Source: Affinirhizobium straminoryzae
GTDB lineage: Bacteria > Pseudomonadota > Alphaproteobacteria > Rhizobiales > Rhizobiaceae
Direction of reading: 5' to 3'
NCBI RefSeq assembly: GCF_007004135.1
Contig: NZ_VJMG01000015.1
Location: 1-64,000, forward strand
Length of the DNA stretch: 64,000 nucleotides
Part shown: one piece after another, positions 26,082 to 35,309 of the stretch
Position numbering within the stretch: position 1 is the stretch's first letter
Layout: each line of letters starts with the position of its first letter
The notes under the pieces: generated by a model
Seen by the model: only the letters and a program-made list of their open reading frames with translations
Told to the model about the DNA's origin: nothing
Databases searched by the model: none
Program-made: the position numbers and the translations under genes

Positions 26082-27593
26082 TCATTGTGTGTATCGGTTC
26101 TGGCAGGCCTCGCGCAGAGCTGCCTTCTGGACCTTGCCCATGGTATTGCGCGGCAGTTCCTCGATCACGATGAGCTCGCGGGGCTGCTTGAAGCGCGCGA
26201 GATTGTCTGCGGCCGTGCGTGTGATGGCGCTCAGATCCAGCGTCGCACCGGGCCGGGGCACGAGGAAGGCAAGGACGGCCTCGCCGAAATCCGGATGGGG
26301 GACGCCCACGACAGCGCTTTCCAGGACGCCCGGCTGCTCGTCGAGAAGCATCTCGATTTCGCGCGGATAAATGTTCAGACCACCTGAAATAATGAGATCC
26401 TTGGCGCGACCGACGATCTGCACGTAGCCGCCGGGATCGATGCGTCCGATATCACCGGTGATGAAGAACCCGTTGTCGCGCAGTTCCGCCTTGGTCTTTT
26501 CCGGCATTCCCCAGTATCCCTTGAAGACATTGGGGCCGCGGACTTCGATCATGCCGGTTTCGCCGACGGGAAGAACCGTCCCGGTCTCGGGATCGGTGAT
26601 CAGCAGGTCCACGTCCGGCAGAGGAAAACCGACCGTTCCGGCACGACGCTCGCCCTCGTAGGGGTTCGAGACGGACATGTTGGTTTCCGTCATCCCGTAG
26701 CGCTCGAGAATACGATGGCCCGTGCGCGCTTCGAACTCGACATGCGTCTCGGCCAGAAGCGGTGCAGAGCCGGAGACAAAGAGGCGCATATGCGCGACAA
26801 GATCCCGGTTGAAGCGATCGTCACCGAGGAGACGGGTGTAGAAGGTCGGAACCCCCATCAGCACGCTTGCGTCCGGCAGAAGCCGCAGCATCGCCGGCAG
26901 GTCGAACTTCGGCAGAAAGATCATCGAGGCCTGCGCCATCAGGGTGACGTTGCAGGCCACGAACAGGCCATGCGTATGGAAGATCGGCAAGGCGTGCAGC
27001 AGGACATCACGGCTGCCAAACCGCCAGAGCTCGGCCAGAGTGCGCGCATTGGAGAGAAGGTTGAGATGCGTGAGCATCGCCCCCTTGGAGCGGCCCGTCG
27101 TTCCCGAAGTGTAGAGAAGCGCCGCAAGGTCACTTTCCTCGCGTTCGGCCACGGCAAAGATGCCGGATTGACCGTCTGCTGCATCCGACAGGGAGCCGCG
27201 TCCATCGCCATCCAGCGTCAGCACCATGACGTCGGCGCCGCACCGTTGCTTCAGGTCCACCTCGATGCCCGGGCTGCAGATGACTCCACGTGCGCCACTA
27301 TCCCCGATGAAGTAGTCGAGTTCCGTCAGCGTATAAGCCGTATTCAGGGGCAAAAGCACGATGCCCGCCATGACGCAGGCGGCATAAAGCGCCAGCGCCT
27401 GCGGCGTCTTTTCCACCTGCACGGCAAGCCGGTCGCCCGCTCGAAGGCCGGCCGCGACGAGCACATTGGCCTGTCGGGCGGCAAGCGCGTGAAAGTCGCG
27501 ATAGCGCAGCACCTCTCCCTTTGCGTCGATCAGAAAGGCACCGTCACTGTCACGGCCGGGGGCAAACAGGGTGTCGTAAAGTGGATTGGGCAT
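26082..27593 (-). CDS. matB: Malonyl-CoA synthetase
   Basis: Converts malonate, ATP and CoA to malonyl-CoA, AMP and PPi. A 503-residue acyl-adenylate-forming enzyme, matching the ~504 residues of rhizobial MatB. The P-loop-like LLYTSGTTGRSKGAMLTH, the adenylate motif ILERYGMTETNMSVSNPYEGERRAGTVGFPLPDV and the hinge/catalytic Lys (GRAKDLIISGGLNIYPREIE; LPRNTMGKVQKAAL) are all present. The YGMTETNM and NPYEGERR context is close to MatB rather than other acyl-CoA synthetases. The ATG at 27591-27593 has a weak GAGG upstream; the frame continues upstream without coding character. No malonyl-CoA decarboxylase gene (matA) accompanies it here. Confidence 0.88.
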   Translation of the reverse strand: MPNPLYDTLFAPGRDSDGAFLIDAKGEVLRYRDFHALAARQANVLVAAGLRAGDRLAVQVEKTPQALALYAACVMAGIVLLPLNTAYTLTELDYFIGDSGARGVICSPGIEVDLKQRCGADVMVLTLDGDGRGSLSDAADGQSGIFAVAEREESDLAALLYTSGTTGRSKGAMLTHLNLLSNARTLAELWRFGSRDVLLHALPIFHTHGLFVACNVTLMAQASMIFLPKFDLPAMLRLLPDASVLMGVPTFYTRLLGDDRFNRDLVAHMRLFVSGSAPLLAETHVEFEARTGHRILERYGMTETNMSVSNPYEGERRAGTVGFPLPDVDLLITDPETGTVLPVGETGMIEVRGPNVFKGYWGMPEKTKAELRDNGFFITGDIGRIDPGGYVQIVGRAKDLIISGGLNIYPREIEMLLDEQPGVLESAVVGVPHPDFGEAVLAFLVPRPGATLDLSAITRTAADNLARFKQPRELIVIEELPRNTMGKVQKAALREACQNRYTQ

Positions 27594-27879
27594 GCGTAAA
27601 AACCTCGACTGACTGACGGGACGGTGCCGGGCGATGAACTGGATGGATGGGCGCAACCGCCAATCCGCTGCGGGTCTGGTTCGGGCTCCTGCTGCCCTTT
27701 CCTGGCGTGCGGATTTTGGAAAGAGGCAGACGCGTCGCAATCCGCAGCCATATGACAGACGGGAGCGGCAGGGCGGATAAGGAAAGACCTGAGCCGATCC
27801 GGATCGGCGGGGTGGCACCACGCGCTGGAACCGTGCCTGCTTCGTCTGCCGTTCCGATCCGCCGCACGACCGCACGGAT
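27594..27879. other. Intergenic region between GDSL hydrolase and matB
   Basis: A 286-bp gap without a supported gene. It contains the perfect 16-bp palindrome GCCGATCCGGATCGGC at 27793-27808, lacking a T-run. matB may be read through from the upstream operon or have its own promoter here. Confidence 0.5.
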
Positions 27880-28506
27880 TCAGGCGAGAAGTTCCGGAAT
27901 GCGTTTCAGCACCTCGGCCCAGAGCGCGTATCCGCCCGCATTCAGGTGAATGAAATCGGGCTGATAATAGCGGCCCATCGGCCGGCCGTTTTCGCCGATC
28001 AGACCGCGGGATGCGTCAATGAAATGCGCCTGACCGCTCTCCCCGCACCAGGCTTCGGTCAGCGCGTTGTAGCGATCAACCTCATCGGCATAGATCCAGC
28101 GGGTCGGGCTTTGCTTGGTGCCGAGCACGAAGATCCTTGCAGCCGGAAGCTCTGCACGGATATCGGCCAGCAGCGCCTTCATGTGTTCGAAGGTCGTCTG
28201 ACCTGTCAGGCCATCATTGGCGATGTCGTTTTCACCGAAGTAGAGCACGATGCGTTCCGGCTTCAGCGGGATGAGCAGCTTTTGCAGGTAATGACGACCG
28301 GAAAGGTTCGTGCCGCCGCCGAAGCCAAGATTGACGATGTCCAGCGATTGAAGATCCTGCTGCATTGTTCCCCAGAGGCGGAACGAGGAGGAGCCGTAGA
28401 AGGCAATCGGCCTTTGCGGCAGAGGACCTCGCTGCAACCTGGCCAGGATCGCGACGACATCGTCCTCGAAGCGATTGGTGGCAAGGGGTGTCGGAAATTC
28501 AAACAT
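27880..28506 (-). CDS. SGNH/GDSL-type hydrolase
   Basis: A 208-residue esterase-like enzyme of the SGNH fold. Block I is IAFYGSSSFRLWG (nucleophile Ser), block II NLGFGGGTN (Gly), block III YFGENDIANDG (Asn) and block V PDFIHLNAGGYALWAEVL (Asp and His). No signal peptide is seen, so it acts in the cytoplasm. Its start overlaps the end of the upstream ATPase gene by 8 bp, so it is coupled to the transporter. A role in de-esterifying the imported compound before activation by MatB is attractive but inferred. Confidence 0.85.
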   Translation of the reverse strand: MFEFPTPLATNRFEDDVVAILARLQRGPLPQRPIAFYGSSSFRLWGTMQQDLQSLDIVNLGFGGGTNLSGRHYLQKLLIPLKPERIVLYFGENDIANDGLTGQTTFEHMKALLADIRAELPAARIFVLGTKQSPTRWIYADEVDRYNALTEAWCGESGQAHFIDASRGLIGENGRPMGRYYQPDFIHLNAGGYALWAEVLKRIPELLA

Positions 28507-29485
28507 TGAGCAATTCCTTTTTCGTCATGTCGTCGGCGCGATGGCAGGCGCTGAAGCGGCCCGGTGCGGTTGGCCGCAAGGGCGGAACAACATTTGCGCA
28601 GACATCGACAGCCATCGGGCAGCGGGTGCGGAAGGCGCAGCCGGAGGGCAGGTTGATAGGGCTTGGCGGGTCGCCTTCCAGGGGCGCGCGCTGCCTGCGA
28701 TCTGCCGGGCGCGGACGCGGCACCGATTCAAGCAGGCCCACGGTGTAAGGATGCTGCGGTGCATTGAGCACGGCTGCGGTTTCCCCCGCCTCAACGATAC
28801 GACCGAGATACATGACAGCAATGCGGTTGCTGATATGCGAGACGACGCCGATGTCATGCGAAATGAACAACAACGACAGTTTCATCTCGTCGCGCAGGTC
28901 ACAGAGAAGGTTGATCACCTGCGCCCGGATCGACACATCCAGCGCCGACACGGGTTCATCGGCGACGACGAGGCGCGGACGGGTGGCAAGCGCGCGGGCA
29001 ATGCCCAGACGCTGCCTCTGTCCCCCCGAGAGTTCATGCGGATAGCGCTTTGCCTGATCCGGCCGAAGTCCGACCTTCGACAGCAATTGCAGCACATGGT
29101 CACGTCTTTCCGCAGATGTGCCGATCCGGAAATTGTCCAGCGGTTCGCGCACGATGGCTTCCGCCGTCCAGCGCGGATCGAGCGAGGCGGAGGGATCCTG
29201 GAAGATCATCTGGACGGAGCGGCGCGCCGTGTGCAGATCCCGATTGCCCATGCGGGCAAGATCGCGTCCAAGGAGGTGGACCGCGCCGCTGTCGGGCCGG
29301 TCAAGCCCCATGATCATGCGGCCAAGGGTCGACTTGCCGCAGCCGCTTTCGCCGACCAGCGCCAGCGTTTCACCCGGCGCGATCGACAGGGACACGTCAT
29401 TGACCGCATGCACGGTCTGTCCCTTGCCGGTCTTGAAATGACGCACGAGCTTGTCGGCAACCAGGACATCGGTGTTGTCACTCAT
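28499..29485 (-). CDS. Peptide/nickel-type ABC transporter ATP-binding protein (DppF/OppF type)
   Basis: A 328-residue ATPase. Walker A LVGESGCGKSTLGRMI, Q-loop MIFQDPSASLDPRWT, signature HELSGGQRQRLGIARALATRPRLVVADEPVSALD and the C-terminal OppF extension with CAFRTRCPMAVDVC. The ATG at 29483-29485 overlaps the DppD stop by 4 bp. It pairs with the next ATPase to drive the DppB/DppC permeases. Confidence 0.93.
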   Translation of the reverse strand: MSDNTDVLVADKLVRHFKTGKGQTVHAVNDVSLSIAPGETLALVGESGCGKSTLGRMIMGLDRPDSGAVHLLGRDLARMGNRDLHTARRSVQMIFQDPSASLDPRWTAEAIVREPLDNFRIGTSAERRDHVLQLLSKVGLRPDQAKRYPHELSGGQRQRLGIARALATRPRLVVADEPVSALDVSIRAQVINLLCDLRDEMKLSLLFISHDIGVVSHISNRIAVMYLGRIVEAGETAAVLNAPQHPYTVGLLESVPRPRPADRRQRAPLEGDPPSPINLPSGCAFRTRCPMAVDVCANVVPPLRPTAPGRFSACHRADDMTKKELLNV

Positions 29486-30501
29486 GCGGAGACCTCCACG
29501 GTGAGGTTTGCGGTCGGCCCGTAGGCAACCGGCTGGTCGCAACGGGAGGCATGGCCGAAGGTTACGTCACGCCAGTCCGGCGTGCGGCGGTGGCAGCTGT
29601 CCACGGCAAACCGGCAGCGTTCAACGAAACTGCACCCCTGCGGCAGCATGGAAAAGCTCGGCACATTGCCCGGGATTTCTTCCAGCCGCCCACGGCTCGG
29701 TTCCCCCGGCACGAACTCGGCCGTGGCCCGCAACAGGCCTGCGGTATAGCCATGCGCAGGATTTTCAAAGATGGCATGAACGGGACCGCGCTCCACCAGC
29801 GAACCGGCATACATGACCGCAACATCATCAGCGATTTCGGCGACTACGCCGAGATCGTGGGTGATGAAGATGATCGCGGTGCCGAATTCCCGTTGCAGTT
29901 CGGAGAGCAGCCACAGGATCTGTGCCTGAACCGTCACGTCAAGGGCGGTGGTCGGCTCGTCGGCAATCAGCAGCCGTGGCCGGCAGATGAGCGCCATCGC
30001 AATCATGATACGCTGGCGCATGCCGCCGGAGAGCTGGTGCGGATAGGCACTCATGCGGCGGGCAGCATCGGGAATGCGAACACGCTGCAAAACCTCCATG
30101 ACACGGGCATTGGCGGCGCGCGTGCTCATCTTCTCGTGCAGAAGCAGCGCCTCGCGCAGCTGAAAGCCGATGGTGAGCGCTGGATTGAGCGACGACATCG
30201 GATCCTGGAAGATCATCGCCATCAGCGAGCCACGCAGACGCGACATTTCACGTTCGTCGCACTCCAGCAGGTTGATGCCATCCAGACGCATGGTCGCCGC
30301 CTCGACATGGGCGCTGCCCGGCTTGTGCAGCCCCATGATGGAAGTGGCGGTAACGCTCTTACCCGAGCCGGATTCGCCCACGAGACAGAGCGTCTTGCCG
30401 GCCTCGAGATCGAATGAGACATCGCGCACGGCCCGGATCGCACCACCCGCCCCGAAACCGACGGTGAGATTGCGAATACTGAGGAAAGGTTCGCCTGTCA
30501 T
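29482..30501 (-). CDS. Peptide/nickel-type ABC transporter ATP-binding protein (DppD/OppD type)
   Basis: A 339-residue ATPase. Walker [40 protein letters not shown], signature [42 protein letters not shown] and the C-terminal [21 protein letters not shown] cysteine pattern. It overlaps the DppC gene by 4 bp and the DppF gene by 4 bp. The ligand class cannot be told from the ATPase. Confidence 0.93.
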   Translation of the reverse strand: MTGEPFLSIRNLTVGFGAGGAIRAVRDVSFDLEAGKTLCLVGESGSGKSVTATSIMGLHKPGSAHVEAATMRLDGINLLECDEREMSRLRGSLMAMIFQDPMSSLNPALTIGFQLREALLLHEKMSTRAANARVMEVLQRVRIPDAARRMSAYPHQLSGGMRQRIMIAMALICRPRLLIADEPTTALDVTVQAQILWLLSELQREFGTAIIFITHDLGVVAEIADDVAVMYAGSLVERGPVHAIFENPAHGYTAGLLRATAEFVPGEPSRGRLEEIPGNVPSFSMLPQGCSFVERCRFAVDSCHRRTPDWRDVTFGHASRCDQPVAYGPTANLTVEVSA

Positions 30502-31355
30502 GACGCCCTCCTTGCGGCGAGCCGCGGATCGAAACGGTCACGCAGTCTGTCGCCGAGAATGTTGATGGACAGCACCATGATGGACAGCAGCAGGCCCGGA
30601 AAGGCGATGATCCATGGTGCCAGACGGAAATACTCCTTGCCGCTGGCAATCACGTTGCCCCAACTCGGAACGTCCGGCGGCGTGCCGACGCCGAGGAAGC
30701 TCAAGGCTGCCTCGGAAAGGATTGCAGCCGCGCAAACATAGGTGGCCTGGACGCTCAGCATGCCGATCGCGTTCGGGACGATATGGCGCAGCAGGATCTT
30801 CGGCGTGGATGAGCCAACGGAAATCGCGGCGGTGATGAAGGGCAGTTCGCGGATGCTGAGCACCACGCTACGCATCAGGCGGGCAGTGCGCGGGATCTCC
30901 GGCACCGAGATGGCGATGATGACGGTCACCAGACCGCCCCCCAGGACGGATACGAGGGCAATGGCCAGCAGGATGCCGGGAATGGCCATCAATCCATCGG
31001 CAAGGCGCATGACGATGCGGTCAACCCAGTTGAAATAGCCGGCCACGACACCGAGCGTGCCGCCGATCGCCAGCACGACGATGGCCGTGCACAGGCCTAC
31101 CGTGACGGAGTTGCGCGCTCCCGATACCGTGCGCACGAAGACATCACGACCGAGATTGTCGGTCCCGAACCAGGCAATGGCGCTTGGCGGTTTCAGACGC
31201 ATCATCGGATTGAGATCATTGCCGAGACCGAAAACAAGCGGACCGAAGATGGCCATCAGGATCACGACCGCCAGAGCCAGCAGGCTCAGCGACACCGCAA
31301 CGCCCGGACGCGCCGGTTTCGGCTTCGAGAGGGCGGGAGAAGAGACCGTCGTCAT
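30498..31355 (-). CDS. Peptide-type ABC transporter permease (DppC type)
   Basis: A 285-residue inner-membrane permease with the OppC N-terminal segment (VAVSLSLLALAVVILMAIFGP), the WFGTDNLGRDVFVRTVSGARNSVTVG motif and the inner loop SIRELPFITAAISVGSSTPKILLRHIVPNAIGML. About six membrane spans. Overlaps both neighbours by 4 bp. Confidence 0.93.
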   Translation of the reverse strand: MTTVSSPALSKPKPARPGVAVSLSLLALAVVILMAIFGPLVFGLGNDLNPMMRLKPPSAIAWFGTDNLGRDVFVRTVSGARNSVTVGLCTAIVVLAIGGTLGVVAGYFNWVDRIVMRLADGLMAIPGILLAIALVSVLGGGLVTVIIAISVPEIPRTARLMRSVVLSIRELPFITAAISVGSSTPKILLRHIVPNAIGMLSVQATYVCAAAILSEAALSFLGVGTPPDVPSWGNVIASGKEYFRLAPWIIAFPGLLLSIMVLSINILGDRLRDRFDPRLAARRAS

Positions 31356-32293
31356 TGGCGCACCCGCGGATCAAAAAGAGCATAGGACAGGTCGACCAGC
31401 AGGTTGACCGCGATCAGGACAAAAGAAAACACGATGAGAACACCCTGAACGACCGGATAGTCACGCGTCAGGATCGCGTCGACGGTCAGTCGCCCCATGC
31501 CGGGAATGTTGAAGACCGACTCCGTGATCACCACTCCTCCGAGCAGTGCGGCAAAGCTGGTGCCGATAACGGTCACGACGGGAACGCCGATATTCTTGAG
31601 CGCATGCACGATCAGGATGCGCCGGTTGTTGGCGCCCTTGGCGCGGGCAGTGCGGATGTAATCCTCCGCCAGCACCTCCAGCATGGTTGCGCGGGTAATG
31701 CGCGCAACCAGCGCGGAAAACAGGAAGGACAGCGTGATCGACGGCAGTGTGATGCTGCGCAGACAGTTCCAGAAACCTGAGGACAGGGGCTTGTAGCCCT
31801 GAACCGGCAGCCAGCCGGCGCGCAGTGCAAAGAGATCCACCAGCACGTAACCGATCACGAAGACAGGCACCGAGAAACCGACGACGGACGCGACGATGAG
31901 GAAGGTGTCGATGGCTGAACCCGCGCGCCATGCGCCCCATACCCCCATCGGCACGGCGATGAGAACGGAGAGTATCAGCGTGGAAACTGCAAGTACGGCC
32001 GTCGGCTCGACACGCTGAAGAATGAGCTTCAGCACGGGGAAGCCGGAATAGACCGACTGACCAAGGTCGAGATGCGCGACATTCGACAGATAGAGGAACA
32101 GTTGCTCGAGGAGCGGCCTGTCGAGGAACAGACGTTCGCGAATAGCTTCGATCTGGTCGCGCGTGGCATTCTCGCCGGCAATCAGTGCGGCGGGATCGCC
32201 AGGACCGATATGCAGCAGAAGAAAAACCGTAATCAGGACGATGAACGCGATGGGGATGACCGACAGAAGCCGCCGGACGACGAAATTGGACAT
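31352..32293 (-). CDS. Peptide-type ABC transporter permease (DppB type)
   Basis: A 313-residue permease beginning MSNFVVRRLLSVIPIAFIVLITVFLLLHIGPGDPAALIAGENATRDQIEAIRERLFLDRPL, the classic OppB/DppB opening. It has the EAA-like loop (LAEDYIRTARAKGANNRRILIVHALKN) and the ending LVDLSYALFDPRVRQ. It lies 56 bp after the binding-protein gene. Confidence 0.94.
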   Translation of the reverse strand: MSNFVVRRLLSVIPIAFIVLITVFLLLHIGPGDPAALIAGENATRDQIEAIRERLFLDRPLLEQLFLYLSNVAHLDLGQSVYSGFPVLKLILQRVEPTAVLAVSTLILSVLIAVPMGVWGAWRAGSAIDTFLIVASVVGFSVPVFVIGYVLVDLFALRAGWLPVQGYKPLSSGFWNCLRSITLPSITLSFLFSALVARITRATMLEVLAEDYIRTARAKGANNRRILIVHALKNIGVPVVTVIGTSFAALLGGVVITESVFNIPGMGRLTVDAILTRDYPVVQGVLIVFSFVLIAVNLLVDLSYALFDPRVRQ

Positions 32294-32349
32294 GCATGCC
32301 TCCCGAGGACGGCAGGCGCCACCCGTCGGGGTGACGCCGCCGCTTCATG

Positions 32350-33924
32350 TCACTGCTTTTTCTCGATGTTCCAGTAGAGCTGCAGCGGACTGTCGATGAT
32401 GCCGGAGACGGACTTGCTCCATCCCGCCACGCCATAATGCTGGCCCATGGGGATAAAGGTGACGATCTCGTTCGACCGCTCCTGCAGTTTGATTGCTGCC
32501 GCCTTGCGCGCGGCCTGATCGCCGGCCAGAAGGAAGGCCTTCCAGCGGGCCTGCAGTTCCTCATCGCAGGGCCAGCCGACGAACGCCTTGTCGCAGGCGC
32601 CGGTGACGTATGGATTGGTCAGCGGATCCATCATGGCGTCGCCGCCAAAGGCGGTGAGGAACATGTTCCAGCCACCTTCTGCGGGCGTGCCCTTGTTGTT
32701 GCGCCGGGAGAACATCGTGGCGAGGTCGATCTGGCGGTCATCCACCGTAAAGCCCGCCTTGCGCAGGGCCTGCACGAGCACTGTCCCCATGTCACGCTGG
32801 AACTGCTGATCGGTGGGATGCAGGAAGGTGATCGGCGTCCCGTTGTAGCCTGCCTCCTTGAGAAGCGCCTTGGCCTTCTCGGGATCCGGCTTCATGTAGC
32901 GGTCGCTGTTGACATCGGTCTCGTAGGGCGCATCGCACATGAAGATCGCGGCGCAGACCTTGTAGAGATCCTTGCGATCGCCGAGCAGCGTCGTCATGAA
33001 GTCCTGCTGGTTCAGGGCCAGCTGAACTGCCTGACGCACCTTGATGTCGTTGAAGGGCGGCTGCGTATGGTTAAGAACCACCTGCAGGCTTCGACCAAGA
33101 AGCGGCTTGGGTGCGACGGCAAAATTCTTGTCGGCCTCGACGATCGGAAGCTGATCATAGGGAATTTCGGTGACGAAATCGATCTCGCCGGCGAGAAGCG
33201 CATTCACTGCACTCGTATCATCGGGGATGGTGATGCGCTCGATCCGGTCCACCTTGGCGATCTTGCCACCTGCCAGATTGCTCGGAGGCTCGCTGCGGGG
33301 CACATAGCCCTTGAACTTCTCGACAACGAACTTCACGCCCGGCTGCCACTCGACCAGCTTGAACGGGCCCGAACCGATCAGCGCAGGAAGCTTCTCACCG
33401 ATCGGCGTCTTGGCAATGCGCTCCGGCATGATGAAAAGCGGATAGGCCGTCATGCGACCAAGCCCGTTGAGGAGCTGCGCAAAGGGTTCCTTCAGCGTGA
33501 TCCGGAAAGAGGTCGCGCCCGTCGCCTCGATCTTGTCCAGACGCTTGGCAATTTCCTGACCCAGGCTGTCCTTGCCCATCCAGCGGTTGACGGACGCAAT
33601 GACGTCTGCGGACGTGACAGGCGCTCCATCGTGGAAGATGAGACCGCTGCGCAGCGTGAAATCATAGACCTTGCCGTCCGCGCTGACAGAATAGGTATCC
33701 ACCATCTGAGGCTTGACGTCGAAATTGGCGTCCATGGCAAACAGGGTGTCCCAAAGCAGGTAGGACATGTCGCGCATCGGGTAGTTGGTGCTGAGCAGCG
33801 GATCCATCTGCTGGATGTCGCCAACAGCGCGAATCCGCAGCACGCTCTCGGCATGCGCTGCCACTCCCACACCGAACGACAGGACGGTAGCGGCAGCTAG
33901 AGTCTTGATTAGTTTCGATAACAT
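32350..33924 (-). CDS. Peptide-type ABC transporter substrate-binding protein
   Basis: A 524-residue periplasmic protein of solute-binding family 5. The signal peptide MLSKLIKTLAAATVLSFGVGVAAHA is followed by ESVLRIRAVGDIQQMDPLLSTNYPMRDMSYLLWDTLFAMD, the family N-terminal signature. The interior contains YDFTLRSGLIFHDGAPVTSADVIASVNRWM. It is the first gene of the transporter operon and is divergent from the MatR-like gene. Family 5 proteins bind peptides but also many other ligands (opines, glycosides, nickel, esters), so the name does not fix the ligand. The regulator and matB nearby point to a malonyl-containing or malonate-yielding compound. Confidence 0.92.
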   Translation of the reverse strand: MLSKLIKTLAAATVLSFGVGVAAHAESVLRIRAVGDIQQMDPLLSTNYPMRDMSYLLWDTLFAMDANFDVKPQMVDTYSVSADGKVYDFTLRSGLIFHDGAPVTSADVIASVNRWMGKDSLGQEIAKRLDKIEATGATSFRITLKEPFAQLLNGLGRMTAYPLFIMPERIAKTPIGEKLPALIGSGPFKLVEWQPGVKFVVEKFKGYVPRSEPPSNLAGGKIAKVDRIERITIPDDTSAVNALLAGEIDFVTEIPYDQLPIVEADKNFAVAPKPLLGRSLQVVLNHTQPPFNDIKVRQAVQLALNQQDFMTTLLGDRKDLYKVCAAIFMCDAPYETDVNSDRYMKPDPEKAKALLKEAGYNGTPITFLHPTDQQFQRDMGTVLVQALRKAGFTVDDRQIDLATMFSRRNNKGTPAEGGWNMFLTAFGGDAMMDPLTNPYVTGACDKAFVGWPCDEELQARWKAFLLAGDQAARKAAAIKLQERSNEIVTFIPMGQHYGVAGWSKSVSGIIDSPLQLYWNIEKKQ

Positions 33925-34033
33925 TCTTGGCTCCTCCCACGAACCCGGAAACGAACGAGGTCTGCTGTGATTGCATACCGTCGCTGAACAATGCTAAAAC
34001 AGTTCATGACGCACGAGCATGCGGATGTCAATC

Positions 34034-34047
34034 TCGTGTATACAAAA
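34034..34047. promoter_or_regulatory. MatR-like operator between binding-protein and GntR genes
   Basis: The minus strand reads TTTTGTATACACGA around the palindrome TGTATACA (34037-34044). From memory, the reported MatR site of Rhizobium leguminosarum bv. trifolii is TCTTGTA-TACACGA, a 13/14 match. A -35-like TTGACA for the leftward operon (minus strand, 34026-34031) adjoins it. Confidence 0.72.
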
Positions 34048-34060
34048 ATTAAAACTGGGT

Positions 34061-34726
34061 ATGCTCAGCATGAATGTGAAATCCAAAAGTGCACCGTCCC
34101 TGCGCGATCGTATCGAGGACGCCATTGTCTCAGGCACGTTCAGGCCGGGTGATCGACTGGAAGAACAAAGCCTTGCCGAACAGTATGGCGTGTCCCGCAC
34201 GCCTGTACGCGAGGCGTTGCGGCAGCTTCAGGAGGCGGGACTTGTGGAGATAAAGCCGCGGCGCGGCGCGACGGTGAGCAAGGTCTCGCCAGCCGACCTC
34301 ATCCACATGTTCGAGGTGATGGGCGGGCTCGAAGGCATGGCCGGGCGACTGGCGGCAAGGCGGCTGGACGAGACCTCGCGGCAGGAGATCCTCGCCTGCC
34401 ACGAAGCGTGCCGCACAGCCGTCAACCAGGGCTCGGACGCCTACTACTACGAGAACGAGCGCTTTCACATGGCCATCTATCGCGCCAGCGCCAATCCGTT
34501 TCTCGAAGAGCAGGCGCGTGCGCTGCATCGACGCCTCAAGCCGTATCGTCGCATCCAGTTGCGCTCGCTGAACCGCATCGAGCAATCGTTTGCGGAACAT
34601 GACAGGGTCGTCAAGGCGATCCTGGCCGGCAACGGGGCCGATGCAGAACAGGCACTGTGGGATCACATCACGATCCAGGCCGATCGTTTCCATGACTTCC
34701 TGGCAGGTCTGGCACGCGACACCTGA
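34061..34726 (+). CDS. matR: GntR/FCD-family regulator, MatR-like
   Basis: A 221-residue FadR-subfamily regulator. The winged helix is APSLRDRIEDAIVSGTFRPGDRLEEQSLAEQYGVSRTPVREALRQLQEAGLVEIKPRRGATVSKV, followed by an all-helical FCD ligand domain with metal/acid-binding His residues (YENERFHMAIYRASANP; FAEHDRVVKAIL). A second ATG at 34070 is equally possible, as neither has a strong ribosome site. The symbol is proposed because the gene faces an operator matching the known MatR site and matB lies in the linked operon. The ligand would be malonate or malonyl-CoA. Identity with MatR is inferred, not shown. Confidence 0.75.
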   Translation: MLSMNVKSKSAPSLRDRIEDAIVSGTFRPGDRLEEQSLAEQYGVSRTPVREALRQLQEAGLVEIKPRRGATVSKVSPADLIHMFEVMGGLEGMAGRLAARRLDETSRQEILACHEACRTAVNQGSDAYYYENERFHMAIYRASANPFLEEQARALHRRLKPYRRIQLRSLNRIEQSFAEHDRVVKAILAGNGADAEQALWDHITIQADRFHDFLAGLARDT

Positions 34727-34836
34727 CACTCACGCCTCGATGCCTGCTTCCCGTGCGCGGACACGCGAACCGACGCGCTCGGGAAGGTCCGTTGTCTCGT
34801 TGCGATCGAACAGACGACATATTCGCCTTCCCTGTC

Positions 34837-34855
34837 CGTTGCCGAACCGGCAACG
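34837..34855. promoter_or_regulatory. LysR-type box ahead of ferredoxin/DHDPS genes
   Basis: CGTTGCCG-AAC-CGGCAACG, perfect 8-bp arms containing T-N11-A, 99 bp before the ferredoxin start. It matches the site at 43562-43580 at 17 of 19 bases. Confidence 0.72.
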
Positions 34856-34954
34856 ACGGCTGCGAAACTCTCAACTTCCCAGCAATGGGCTGCTCTGAAA
34901 ACATGCCTCGACACGCCCGCCTGCCCGGCCGGCCGACAACGAGGTTCCGGACAC

Positions 34955-35296
34955 ATGGCCTATGTGATCACCACGCCCTGCATCGACGTCAAGGATGGCG
35001 CCTGCACCGCCGCGTGCCCGGTGGACTGCATCTATGAGGGCGGCCGGATGTTCTACATCCACCCGGACGAATGCATCAACTGCGGATTGTGCCTGTCGAT
35101 CTGTCCCGTGGATGCAATTGCCTGGGATGAGGAGATCAGCCCGGATCGGCAGGCTTTCATCGGCATCAACCGCGACTTCTTCACGCCAGCGGTGAGCGGG
35201 CTCGGATCGCCCGGCGGCTGGGACAGAACGGCCACCACCGCGGATCACCCCCTGGTCGCAGCCTTCGACAGGCCCCTGCACGCGACGGCATCCTGA
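34955..35296 (+). CDS. Seven-iron-type ferredoxin (FdxA-like)
   Basis: A 113-residue electron carrier. The N-terminal cluster pattern is PCIDVKDGACTAACPVDC (C-x7-C-x3-CPVDC) and the second is CINCGLCLSICPVDAI, consistent with one 3Fe-4S and one 4Fe-4S centre. The C-terminal part (about 60-113) is the usual variable tail. It lies 13 bp upstream of the DHDPS-family gene. Its placement in a probable LysR regulon with an FAD oxidoreductase suggests it supplies or accepts electrons for that enzyme. Confidence 0.9.
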   Translation: MAYVITTPCIDVKDGACTAACPVDCIYEGGRMFYIHPDECINCGLCLSICPVDAIAWDEEISPDRQAFIGINRDFFTPAVSGLGSPGGWDRTATTADHPLVAAFDRPLHATAS

Positions 35297-35309
35297 GGAG
35301 GAGAACATC

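Noticed and set aside
27793-27808. GCCGATCCGGATCGGC as a terminator or operator
   Set aside because: It is a perfect palindrome but has no T-run, no neighbouring copy and no clear promoter, so no role was assigned beyond noting it.
27594-27875. N-terminal extension of malonyl-CoA synthetase
   Set aside because: The frame is open, but the residues are Arg/Ser/Pro-rich and unlike any MatB. The ATG at 27593 gives exactly the known family length.
33925-34060. Earlier start of the GntR gene at 34019
   Set aside because: That ATG lies upstream of, and would translate through, the operator and has no ribosome site; starts at 34061 or 34070 agree with FCD-family N-termini.
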